A stretch of DNA of 64,000 nucleotides from positions 1 through 64,000 of the forward strand of contig NZ_CP108049.1 of assembly GCF_041435115.1 (NCBI RefSeq), given 5' to 3'. Below the pieces are notes generated by a model that saw only the letters and a program-made list of their open reading frames with translations, made no database searches and had not been told where the DNA came from. This document shows positions 47,946-55,558 of the stretch, in pieces. Origin of the DNA: Streptomyces sp. NBC_00289. Lineage in GTDB: Bacteria > Actinomycetota > Actinomycetes > Streptomycetales > Streptomycetaceae. The translations under genes and the position numbers were made by a program. The stretch's first letter is position 1, and each line of letters starts with the position of its first letter.

Positions 47946-48688
47946 TGGAGCGCATACCGTTCGCCCTCACCGGCTACCTCGACACCGACGCCGTGCCCGG
48001 CGACGCCGTCGGCACCGCCTCCTGGCGGCTGATCTCCTCCCCCGCCGACTGCGCGGCGGAGGAGGAGGCGGTCATCCCCTGCACCACCAGCCGACCGGAC
48101 CTCGCGCACACGCTGCTCACCGAGTGCCAGCCCAGCGACCTGCTGCGCGTCACCGGCCAGCTCGCCCTCCCCGACACCGCCGACGGCCGTCTCCGGCTGG
48201 ACGTCGACACCGTCGAAGTCATGTGGGAGGCACCGCTGCAGGAAACGCCAGAGGGGCCGGCTGACGACCACAGCGCCCGCGACCGGGCGATCCAGGCTCT
48301 GGCCGAAGCCCTCGCGGGACTTGCCTACGAGCCCGCTGCGGGCGAGCAGCCGGACATCCGCATCAACATCGGGCCCGTCGGCCTGCACGGCCTGGACGTC
48401 GCCCACTGTCACAGCATCGACGTCACCACGGCCAGCACGCACACACTCGCCGACGCCGTCGACGCCATGCTCGCGACGCTGAGCAGCCTGCCCCCGCAGG
48501 CCGGTATCGGCCTGGATCCGCTGACCATCGCCGAACTCACCGACTACTTCGACGAACTGGACCTCACCGAGCTCACCCGGGACGTCCTGGACGCGACCCG
48601 GCCCGAGGACCGCCTCGCGGTCACCCGCGCCCTGGATGACCTGTTCGGCGACATCCCCGTCACCGGCATCGACGACGGCGACCAGTAG
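47942..48688 (+). CDS. hypothetical protein, 248 aa
   Basis: 248 residues; ATG 47942 overlaps the sigma-factor stop, and ATG 47945 is an alternative. The N-terminal half is beta-rich (ERIPFALTGYLDTDAVPGDA, DLLRVTGQLALPDTADGRLR, DVDTVEVMWEAPLQ) and resembles an OB-like fold by pattern. The C-terminal half is helical and acidic (AIQALAEALAGLAYEPAAGE, LTDYFDELDLTELTRDVLDA). An OB-like module followed by dnaN downstream hints at single-strand DNA metabolism, but no motif proves it. Followed by an 18-bp perfect hairpin. Confidence 0.55.
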   Translation: MMERIPFALTGYLDTDAVPGDAVGTASWRLISSPADCAAEEEAVIPCTTSRPDLAHTLLTECQPSDLLRVTGQLALPDTADGRLRLDVDTVEVMWEAPLQETPEGPADDHSARDRAIQALAEALAGLAYEPAAGEQPDIRINIGPVGLHGLDVAHCHSIDVTTASTHTLADAVDAMLATLSSLPPQAGIGLDPLTIAELTDYFDELDLTELTRDVLDATRPEDRLAVTRALDDLFGDIPVTGIDDGDQ

Positions 48689-48722
48689 GCCGCCACCGCG
48701 CGGCCCCACACCTGCATCGACC

Positions 48723-48768
48723 GGGCCCGGGCGGGCCGCCTACACCTCGAGGCGGCCCGCCCGGGCCC
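48723..48768 (+). terminator. strong hairpin terminator upstream of dnaN
   Basis: Arms of 18 bp (48723-48740 and 48751-48768, GGGCCCGGGCGGGCCGCC and its complement) around a 10-base loop, followed by TTTC. Confidence 0.85.
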
Positions 48769-48803
48769 TTTCACGCTCCAGCAGCCACGACGAAAAGGCC
48801 CTG

Positions 48804-49946
48804 ATGAAACTCACCATCGACACCGACAAGCTCGCCGACGCCGCCCAGTGGGCGCTGCGTGCCGTCCCCGGCAACCCGCCCGCCCCGGTCCTGGCCGGCC
48901 TGCGCCTCGAAGCCGCCAGCGACAACACCCTGACCCTGGCCGGGTTCGACTACTACCGCTCCGCCCGCGCCCGCGAGGACTGCGAGGTGTCCGAGCCCGG
49001 CACGCTCCTGGTGCCCGGCCGCGTCTTCACCGACATCGTCAAGGCCTTCCCCAAGGGCAAACCGACCACGCTGGCCCTGGACGGCACCGACCTCGCCCTG
49101 TCCTGCGGCACCGCGCACATCCTCCTGCCGACCCTGCCGCTGGACGACTACCCGACCCTGCCGACGATCTCCGGCGCGAGCGGCACGGTCGACGGCGCCG
49201 CACTGGCCGCAGCCGGCGCCCGGGTCGCAGTGGCCGCCGCCACCGACGACACCATCCCGACGTTGACCGGCGTCCAGTTCGACCTCACCGACACCACGCT
49301 CACGCTGTCGGCGACCGACCGCTACGGCTTCCACGTCGCCGATGTGCCCTGGACCCCCAACCAGGCCCCCAAGGGCAAGGGGAAGAACAGGCCCCGCGTC
49401 GCGGGCAGCGCGCTCGTACCGGCCGACGCCGTGCGCGACGCCGCCCGCATCCTCGCCGACGCCGACAAGGCAGAACTCACCATCACCGAGTCCCAGTTCG
49501 CCATCAGCGTCCCCGGCCGGTGGGCCACCGGCAGCCTCATCGAGGGCGCACTCCCCGACTACACCCACTTGTTCCCCACCGAGTTCACGTCCGTCGCCAC
49601 CACCGGCGCCGAGGCTCTGACCGACGCCATCAAGCACATTCAGCCGCTGCTGGGCAAGGCCGACCCGATGGTCCTCGAAGTCACCGACGGCCAGATCACC
49701 GTGCGCGCCGGTACCGACGACAAGGGTCGCGGCCGCGACCAGGTCCACGCCGACATCGAAGGCGACCCGTTGACCATCGCCTTCAACCCCGGCCTGCTGC
49801 TCAAGACGCTCCAGCAGATCGACGGGCCCGTCGCGCAGTTCAACTTCACCACCGCGACCAAGCCCGCCCTCGTGCACGGCGTCGACCAGGCAGACGTCTT
49901 CCGAGGCCTGGTCATGCCGATCCGCCTCACCAGCATCAGCGGCTGA
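48804..49946 (+). CDS. dnaN: DNA polymerase III sliding clamp homologue (DnaN)
   Basis: 380 residues, the normal length of a bacterial beta clamp. Start MKLTIDTDKLADAAQWALRA; three repeated clamp domains are visible with typical strands: PVLAGLRLEAASDNTLTLAG, LLVPGRVFTDIVKAFPKGKP, ALSCGTAHILLPTLPLDDYP, LSATDRYGFHVADVPW (the YR-type motif), SLIEGALPDYTHLFP and the C-terminal GLVMPIRL, close to the conserved MP(M/I)R ending. The clamp tethers DNA polymerase III. A plasmid-encoded divergent copy could specialise the host polymerase for plasmid or telomere synthesis, or act as a dominant variant. Expressed alone between terminator hairpins. Confidence 0.92.
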   Translation: MKLTIDTDKLADAAQWALRAVPGNPPAPVLAGLRLEAASDNTLTLAGFDYYRSARAREDCEVSEPGTLLVPGRVFTDIVKAFPKGKPTTLALDGTDLALSCGTAHILLPTLPLDDYPTLPTISGASGTVDGAALAAAGARVAVAAATDDTIPTLTGVQFDLTDTTLTLSATDRYGFHVADVPWTPNQAPKGKGKNRPRVAGSALVPADAVRDAARILADADKAELTITESQFAISVPGRWATGSLIEGALPDYTHLFPTEFTSVATTGAEALTDAIKHIQPLLGKADPMVLEVTDGQITVRAGTDDKGRGRDQVHADIEGDPLTIAFNPGLLLKTLQQIDGPVAQFNFTTATKPALVHGVDQADVFRGLVMPIRLTSISG

Positions 49947-49980
49947 ACGACTCGCCCCGCCGACACCAGCCACACAACCC

Positions 49981-50018
49981 GGAGCGCCGCCCCCGCCACC
50001 CTGCGGGCGCGGCGCTCC
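49981..50018 (+). terminator. hairpin terminator downstream of dnaN
   Basis: GGAGCGCCGC (49981-49990) pairs with GCGGCGCTCC (50009-50018), followed by CCCTTTT. Confidence 0.8.
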
Positions 50019-50041
50019 CCCTTTTCACGAAGGAGCCACAC

Positions 50042-50935
50042 ATGCCCACCACCCCACCGACACCCGAGCGAGCCCAGCAACTGCTGGCGCAGCTGGAGCG
50101 GTACGGGTCCCGCGAGAACGGGCAGCTCGCCGTCGGCCGGCGCCTCTTGCAGGAGCACCCCGACCTGCCGCTGACCGGCTTCGCGATCTCCAGCAGCATG
50201 TGCCCCGAGCCGGGCCGTCCCCTGCACAGCCTGATCCTGCGCGTCGGTGAACACGACACCGACGGCATCACGGCGTGGGCGCGCGCTCTGGGCACCGAGC
50301 CGGCCATCGACGGCGCCCGCTACCGGCTCGACACTGTCCTGGACGGCATCGGGATCTGGGGGTCGGCGACGATCTCCGAGGCCGACTACGACATGGACCA
50401 GGCGGTGTTCGTCCCGTCCGGCGACGACGTCAGCTTCACCCTGCGGGGTCTGCTCGTGACCGAGTTCGGGGAGGACGGCGACCTGCTCTTCAGCGGCCAC
50501 CCGCCCGCGCGGGAAGTCCTGGCCGCCACGAGCGCCTACTACCGCCACATCTGCGGGCAGCGCCTGCGCCCGTTCGACGGGCGCGACCTCGCCGACAGCA
50601 TCACCCGCGGCTGGTGCCGGTTCGTCGCCTACCCCACCCGCACCGACTGGCGGATCCGCAGCGCATCACAGGACACCCCCGGCGCCCTCCCCGTCACCTG
50701 GATGTACGCCCAGGAGGGCGACACCCAGGACCTCAGCGACCCCGTCCACTGCCCGTCCTGCGGGCGCCCCAGCCGCGGACTCGACTACGACCACGTGACC
50801 GGCCAGCGCGTACACCTCTGTCCCTCACCCGACTGCCGGCACCAGTGGCCCGTCGACGACTCCCCGACACCCGCGCCGGACCCCGAGGTCACCGAACACC
50901 GCCAGGACCAGCGCGCCGCCCTCGCCGCCCGCTGA
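50042..50935 (+). CDS. hypothetical protein with C-terminal zinc ribbon, 297 aa
   Basis: 297 residues with GAAGGAG upstream of the ATG. The N-terminal helix ERAQQLLAQLERYGSRENGQ precedes mixed alpha/beta segments (LHSLILRVGEHDTDGITAWA, VSFTLRGLLVTEFGEDGDLL). Near the C-terminus HCPSCGRPSRGLDYDHVTGQ and LCPSPDCRHQW give a two-CxxC zinc ribbon. Soluble. It follows dnaN and precedes the RapZ-HIT fusion. Not recognised. Confidence 0.6.
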   Translation: MPTTPPTPERAQQLLAQLERYGSRENGQLAVGRRLLQEHPDLPLTGFAISSSMCPEPGRPLHSLILRVGEHDTDGITAWARALGTEPAIDGARYRLDTVLDGIGIWGSATISEADYDMDQAVFVPSGDDVSFTLRGLLVTEFGEDGDLLFSGHPPAREVLAATSAYYRHICGQRLRPFDGRDLADSITRGWCRFVAYPTRTDWRIRSASQDTPGALPVTWMYAQEGDTQDLSDPVHCPSCGRPSRGLDYDHVTGQRVHLCPSPDCRHQWPVDDSPTPAPDPEVTEHRQDQRAALAAR

Positions 50936-50996
50936 CCCCGCCTCACCCCGGAGCGGCGGCCCGGAGCCCCTCCTTCGTACGAGCCTGGAGACCCCC

Positions 50997-51779
50997 GTGT
51001 ACGACGTGTTCATCGACTCCTTCGGCGCCCGCTGGCAGGACCCGCCACCGCCCCGCTACCGAGCCGCCGTCCTCGCCATCAACCTCACCAACCAGTTACT
51101 GAACCCGCCGGACGACCCGGCCCTCGCCGACACCGTCGCCCGCCAGACCGGACAGGACGCCGACGTACGCGACTACGTCCTCGCGACGCTGGGCGCGGCC
51201 CGCATCATCGACGACGCCGTGCACGAACTCACCGCCCTGCGCGCCGCCACCGACGCCTACCACCCGGTCCAGCTCCTGGTGAACTGCTGGTACGGCCGCC
51301 ACCGGGCACCCGCCATCGCCGACGCGATCGGACGGCGCATGCAGGAGGCCGGCGCCACCGTCGCGGTCACCCACCACCACATCAACCGCCCGCCGGTACC
51401 CCGCAAACACCCGCGCCCCGACTGCCCGTTCTGCCGGATCATCCACGACGGCGCCCCGGCGACGATCGTCCGGGAGTGGGCCGACGCCCTCGCGATCAGG
51501 CCCCGCAGCGGCGGCTGCACCGACGGCCACCTCCTGGTCCTGCCGCACGGCCACGTCGCGGACTTCACGACCGACCCGGTCGTCTCCGCCACCGTCCAGC
51601 TGCGCGCCGCCGAACTCGCCCAGGAGCTGGGCGGCCAGTGGAACTACCTCACCTCCTGCGGCCCGGACGCGACACAGACCGTGCTCCACCTGCACGGCCA
51701 CCTCGTTCCCCGCGCCGCCGACGACGGCCTCGCCCTCCCCTGGATCAACCCCACCCGCGAACAGGAGCCCGCCCGATGA
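50997..51779 (+). CDS. RapZ-C-like domain fused to HIT-domain protein
   Basis: 260 residues from GTG 50997 (GGAG upstream). Residues ~20-135 follow the RapZ C-terminal domain: VRDYVLATLGAARIIDDAVH, LLVNCWYGRHRAPAIADAIG (matching the CTGGxHRSV pocket) and ATVAVTHHHINRP. Residues ~140-255 are a HIT hydrolase domain: CPFCRIIHDGAPATIVREWA, GGCTDGHLLVLPHGHVADFT and the catalytic triad HLHGHLVPR (His231, 233, 235). RapZ-C binds small RNA or GlcN6P in E. coli; HIT proteins hydrolyse or transfer nucleotidyl groups. The fusion suggests an RNA- or metabolite-sensing nucleotide hydrolase. It is coupled by ATGA to the next gene. Confidence 0.85.
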   Translation: MYDVFIDSFGARWQDPPPPRYRAAVLAINLTNQLLNPPDDPALADTVARQTGQDADVRDYVLATLGAARIIDDAVHELTALRAATDAYHPVQLLVNCWYGRHRAPAIADAIGRRMQEAGATVAVTHHHINRPPVPRKHPRPDCPFCRIIHDGAPATIVREWADALAIRPRSGGCTDGHLLVLPHGHVADFTTDPVVSATVQLRAAELAQELGGQWNYLTSCGPDATQTVLHLHGHLVPRAADDGLALPWINPTREQEPAR

Positions 51780-52465
51780 AGCGCCCCTCCCTCTTCCGCC
51801 GCTGCGGCAACGCCCCCGGAGCCCTCGCCCCCGAGGACCAGGCCACCGTCGACCAGTTCCGCGCCATGCTCACCGCCCTGCGTAACCCGGAGCCCTGGAC
51901 GCCCGGCCACTGCCAGGACGTCGCGGTGCGGGTCGGCGGGCTCCTCGAGCGCGCCCACACCCGGCCCGGCGACGACCACGGCCGCGACCTCATCGCCGTC
52001 GCCCTGGTCCACCCCGACACCCCGCACGCGTCGGCCTACCTCCGCGGCCACCAGCTCGGCTACACCGACAAGGGCTGGCTCCGATGCCCGACCAACACGA
52101 TCATCGGCGTCTGGCAGCCCGTCTACGCGATGCTCACCCACGCCGCGGCCGGGCTCGATCTCCCCGCCGACGTCGGCATGGCACCCGCCACGTACGGCCT
52201 CCACGTCCAAGCCCGGAAGCCGGACTGCACCGGCTACACGCTGCTCCGCATCGGTCCGTACACCCAGACCTGGCTCGCCAGTCGCGACGCCAGCCGCCTC
52301 AACAGCGAGCTGGACGGCCGGGCGGCCACCGTCCTCCCCGGGTACACCCTCATCGCGAAGGACGTGCCGTTCGACGTCAGCGACCACAAGCTCTACACCG
52401 ACCCGTACGACACCGACGTCGTCGCACTCCTGGAGACCGCCATCGAGGGGGCGAGCGCGGAATGA
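51776..52465 (+). CDS. hypothetical protein, 229 aa
   Basis: 229 residues, coupled by ATGA to the RapZ-HIT fusion and to the following gene. Segments include DQATVDQFRAMLTALRNPEP and QDVAVRVGGLLERAHTRPGD (helical), LIAVALVHPDTPHASAYLRG, and CTGYTLLRIGPYTQTWLASR with ATVLPGYTLIAKDVPFDVSD (beta). It has scattered Cys with no cluster. Tight coupling suggests it works with the RapZ-HIT protein. Not recognised. Confidence 0.55.
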   Translation: MKRPSLFRRCGNAPGALAPEDQATVDQFRAMLTALRNPEPWTPGHCQDVAVRVGGLLERAHTRPGDDHGRDLIAVALVHPDTPHASAYLRGHQLGYTDKGWLRCPTNTIIGVWQPVYAMLTHAAAGLDLPADVGMAPATYGLHVQARKPDCTGYTLLRIGPYTQTWLASRDASRLNSELDGRAATVLPGYTLIAKDVPFDVSDHKLYTDPYDTDVVALLETAIEGASAE

Positions 52466-52995
52466 CCGCCGCCACGACCCTCTACACGATCGAGACCAGC
52501 GAGGACGACGACGGCACGACTGTCCCCGCCGAAGGCATCTGGACCCCCGGCAGTGAGGATGCGGCCGACGCCGGGTTCATCGCCTACGGCGAGCTGTACG
52601 TCGCTGGCATCGGAACTCCGAACGACGACGGCCTTTACCCGGACAGGTTCGTCGTCCTCGGTCACCACCGGTGGGCAGACATCATTGGGTCCGCCACCGC
52701 GTACATGGACCGAGTCCACGGCTTGCGGAACTTGCACCTGTACCCCGGCGATGACCCCTCGGTGCTCATCCCCCGCATTCCGCGAGCCGTTCACGCTTTC
52801 GGGGTGTTCCTGAAGCATCCGCACCCGGACTATCCCTGCGGCTGCGAGTGGGAAAACACCTGGCGCATCGTCTGGGCGCCGCCCACCGAGCCCGGCGCCA
52901 TCCCGATCACCGCCATGCGGCACCCCGCAGCACCGGCGACCGCTGCCGGACTCCCCGATCCCGACCGGGGAGCACCCGCCACCTGGGCGCGCTGA
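52462..52995 (+). CDS. hypothetical protein, 177 aa
   Basis: 177 residues starting at an ATGA overlap. The acidic N-terminus (TIETSEDDDGTTVPAEGIWT), then FIAYGELYVAGIGTPNDDGL, RFVVLGHHRWADIIGSATAY and HPDYPCGCEWENTWRIVWAP, suggest a compact beta-rich protein with two Cys. It is the last gene of the RapZ-HIT operon, followed by a terminator with a T-tract. Not recognised. Confidence 0.55.
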   Translation: MTAATTLYTIETSEDDDGTTVPAEGIWTPGSEDAADAGFIAYGELYVAGIGTPNDDGLYPDRFVVLGHHRWADIIGSATAYMDRVHGLRNLHLYPGDDPSVLIPRIPRAVHAFGVFLKHPHPDYPCGCEWENTWRIVWAPPTEPGAIPITAMRHPAAPATAAGLPDPDRGAPATWAR

Positions 52996-53052
52996 AAGGC
53001 GGCCGCTGCTGCCGATCGGACCTCGGTCGGCTGAACCGCCCCACCGCACACG

Positions 53053-53098
53053 AGGCCCTGGCCCCGGCGATCAACTCGCCTGGGGGCAGGGCCTTTTT
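53053..53098 (+). terminator. intrinsic terminator with T-tract
   Basis: AGGCCCTG (53053-53060) pairs with CAGGGCCT (53087-53094), with a second inner stem, followed by TTTTT. It closes the accessory block before the partition operon. Confidence 0.85.
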
Positions 53099-53170
53099 GC
53101 GTTTACGGGGGCCGCCGCAGTCCCGGCCAGTGCCTCGCGCGGGGCATTGGCGCCCGCTTCCCCTCACTCA

Positions 53171-53216
53171 CGACCAAGATCATTCTTCTACAATTGTGGA
53201 AGAATGATCTTGGTCG
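53171..53216. promoter_or_regulatory. perfect 18-bp inverted repeat at the parA promoter
   Basis: CGACCAAGATCATTCTTC (53171-53188) and GAAGAATGATCTTGGTCG (53199-53216) flank TACAATTGTG, which contains a -10-like TACAAT (53189-53194). It is likely the operator and possibly a partition site for the par operon. Confidence 0.75.
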
Positions 53217-53228
53217 GGGAGTGGGTGG

Positions 53229-54137
53229 ATGTGGGCGCGCTGGGCAGAGAAGGGCGGCGCCCTGGATATCGTCCCTGCCATGACCGAAACCACGTCGGGC
53301 CCGCTCGCCGGTGCCCACGGGCTTCCCGCGCCTCGCGTCGGCAGGCCCGAGCAGACCCGCATCATCGCCATGTGCAACCAGAAGGGTGGCGTCGGCAAGA
53401 CGACCACCACCATCAACCTCGCCGGAGCGCTCGCAGAACACGGACGACGCGTCCTGCTCTGCGACTGCGACCCTCAGGGCAACGCCACGAGCTCCTTCAA
53501 GGTCCCCATGCTGGACGACGACAAGGGGCCCACGCAGGCCACCGTCGTCATCGACATGTCCGACCCTCACAAGCTGGTCGCCAAGACCAAGGTGGAGAAC
53601 ATCGACGTCCTGCCCGCCAGCATGGACATGGCCTTCCTGCCTTCCCGGCTGCGGGAGACGGGGTCGGCCAACCAGTTCTACGCCCGGATGCTGGAGCACT
53701 TCCAGGGCGAGTACGACGACATCCTGCTCGACATGCGTCCCGCTCTGGACACGGACACCGACTCGCAGACCGCCGCCGCGACGGCCGCGATCATCATGGT
53801 CGACGTCGACGAGTGGGCGATGAAGGCCGTCAAGATGCAGGTAGCCCAGCACAAGAAGATCATGACCGCTATGGGGCGCCCGTCTGACGACCTGGACATC
53901 CTCGGCATGGTCATCGGCCGCGTCATGAAGCCCATGGGCGACTTCGACGCCGCCGTCTACAAGCAGCTCCGCAACCACCCGCGCATCCCGCTCCTGGGAG
54001 AGATCCCCGTCCGGTCCGCCGACCTCAAGGAATCCCGCAACAAGGGACTGCCTGTCGTGTTCTACCGGCCCAAGACAGACACCGCCGGCTTCTTCCGCAC
54101 GATCGTCTCCAACGCCAAGCTGGTGACCGCCGCGTGA
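53229..54137 (+). CDS. parA: ParA partition ATPase
   Basis: 302 residues if started at ATG 53229 (GGGGAG 7 bases upstream); ATG 53280 (285 residues) also fits and has a weaker ribosome binding site. The deviant Walker A KGGVGKTT is in MCNQKGGVGKTTTTINLAGA. The A' motif is VLLCDCDPQGNATSS, and the switch strand DDILLDMRPALDTDT has Asp but a Pro-Ala in place of the usual Pro-Gly-Pro. Later helices (IIMVDVDEWAMKAVKMQVAQ, VVFYRPKTDTAGFFRTIVSN) follow the plasmid ParA pattern. ParA forms a dynamic gradient on the nucleoid to separate plasmid copies. A perfect inverted repeat overlaps its promoter. Confidence 0.92.
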   Translation: MWARWAEKGGALDIVPAMTETTSGPLAGAHGLPAPRVGRPEQTRIIAMCNQKGGVGKTTTTINLAGALAEHGRRVLLCDCDPQGNATSSFKVPMLDDDKGPTQATVVIDMSDPHKLVAKTKVENIDVLPASMDMAFLPSRLRETGSANQFYARMLEHFQGEYDDILLDMRPALDTDTDSQTAAATAAIIMVDVDEWAMKAVKMQVAQHKKIMTAMGRPSDDLDILGMVIGRVMKPMGDFDAAVYKQLRNHPRIPLLGEIPVRSADLKESRNKGLPVVFYRPKTDTAGFFRTIVSNAKLVTAA

Positions 54138-55051
54138 GCGACAAAGACTTCGAGCTGGACGGCTGGGACGACGACGATGCGTCCACGGACGCCGCCACCA
54201 GCCTGACCAAGACCGCTGAGCGCGTCGAAGAAGAGCGCCAGGCACTGACCGAGCAAGCCCTCGCCGAACGGATCACCGCGGCCGTCACCGCCGCCCGGCC
54301 CGGACTCGACAAGATCCCCGATCCCGTCGACCCGGCAGGCGCCGGTGACCTCACCACGGACGAGCAGGAACGCCTCGCCGCCTGCGTGGCCGGCATCGAG
54401 CTGCTCTCCACGGCGACGTGGGTCGCGGGCAAGTCCCTCGACACAGTCGCCACCGGCCGCCTGTTCCGGAAGATCCCGCACAAGCTGGAGCCCGAGCGCT
54501 GCTACAAGACCATCGAAGAATGGTCGGAGACCGAGCACGGGATCAGCCGCTCCCGGTGCAGCCAGCTCCGTGACGGCTGGGAGCTCGGTGAAGTGCTCGC
54601 CGTCCGCGGCCACAAAGCCCCCGAGGGGCAAGTACGCGAGCTCGTACCGTTCTTCAAGCAGCACGGCCTCAAGGCCGCCGTCGGCGTGTACGAGATGGTC
54701 GCCCAGGCCGTCGGCGCGAACAAGATCACGGCCAAGCGGCTACGTGAGACTGTGAAGCTGTTCCCCGGAGACCTCGCACTCAGCGATGAGGACGACGTCA
54801 ACGTCATCGCCCAGTCCCTCGCCGGAGTCATAGAGGGAGCTACGCCGCCGGCCCCCAAGCCGTCGACGGGGCTGGACGTCGAACTCAAGCGGGACGTCGA
54901 CCGGCGCTCCCTGGCTCTCGCAGACAGGCTTGACCGTCCACGCATCCCTCGGAACGAGGTCCTGACCCACATCCTGGCCGCCTTCGTCGACGACAAGGAC
55001 TCACGGGTCTTCGATGTCGTCTGCGAGAGGATGAAGACCAGCAACAGCTGA
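54134..55051 (+). CDS. ParA partner, non-canonical ParB-like protein
   Basis: 305 residues from GTG 54134, coupled by GTGA to parA. It lacks the ParB N-terminal nuclease-like motifs (no GERRxRA). The N-terminal ~80 residues are acidic and disordered, then HELICAL segments with a KorB-like HTH region: GISRSRCSQLRDGWELGEVL and AVRGHKAPEGQVRELVPFFK. The C-terminal LVxxILxAFVDDKDSRVFDV tail may dimerise. By position it should be the DNA-binding component of the partition system. The HTH assignment is by pattern only. A strong terminator follows. Confidence 0.65.
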   Translation: MSDKDFELDGWDDDDASTDAATSLTKTAERVEEERQALTEQALAERITAAVTAARPGLDKIPDPVDPAGAGDLTTDEQERLAACVAGIELLSTATWVAGKSLDTVATGRLFRKIPHKLEPERCYKTIEEWSETEHGISRSRCSQLRDGWELGEVLAVRGHKAPEGQVRELVPFFKQHGLKAAVGVYEMVAQAVGANKITAKRLRETVKLFPGDLALSDEDDVNVIAQSLAGVIEGATPPAPKPSTGLDVELKRDVDRRSLALADRLDRPRIPRNEVLTHILAAFVDDKDSRVFDVVCERMKTSNS

Positions 55052-55061
55052 AGTCCAAACA

Positions 55062-55104
55062 CGATGGGGCGCCCGACCAAGAGTGGTGGCCGGGCGCCCC
55101 ATCG
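55062..55104. terminator. bidirectional terminator after the partition operon
   Basis: CGATGGGGCGCCCG (55062-55075) pairs perfectly with CGGGCGCCCCATCG (55091-55104). Confidence 0.85.
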
Positions 55105-55175
55105 CGTCTACAAGCGCACCCTACTCGCCGACAGGCTGCAAGATCCCGTGAGTTGAGGAACGTCGTACCGGACAG

Positions 55176-55397
55176 CTAGTTCTGGAACTCCGTGCTGTTC
55201 ACGCCGAAGAACGACGGCTTGGCGGGGCGGACCTCGGACTGCTCCAACGCGTCGGCCAGCTTGACGAACCCCTCGCTGCGCCGGACGACGTTCAGGAACT
55301 TGCCCAGCGCCTCCTTGTCGTCCCACAGTTCCTGCGCGGTGCTGATGATCAGCGACTTCAGGTGTTCCGACTCGCTGACTGCCTCGTTCGCTGCCAT
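55176..55397 (-). CDS. small hypothetical protein, 73 aa
   Basis: 73 residues from ATG 55397 with GGAGGGGAG upstream. AANEAVSESEHLKSLIISTA and LWDDKEALGKFLNVVRRSEG are helices, followed by FVKLADALEQSEVRPAKPSF. It ends 72 bases beyond the par terminator, convergent with the par operon. Acidic N-terminus, basic middle. A regulator or antitoxin-like role is possible but unproven. Not recognised. Confidence 0.6.
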   Translation of the reverse strand: MAANEAVSESEHLKSLIISTAQELWDDKEALGKFLNVVRRSEGFVKLADALEQSEVRPAKPSFFGVNSTEFQN

Positions 55398-55558
55398 GAC
55401 TCTCCCCTCCTGGTCATCGAAACGATCAGCCAACCAACCGGCCCCGACGCCCGCAAGACCGCCAAGAGCCTCAAGTCCCCATGGACGCGGTGCCGGTTAC
55501 CGAATGACCCGACGGAAGGCGCAGCGGACCTGCTCAACCATGGAGGATGATCGAGGGC

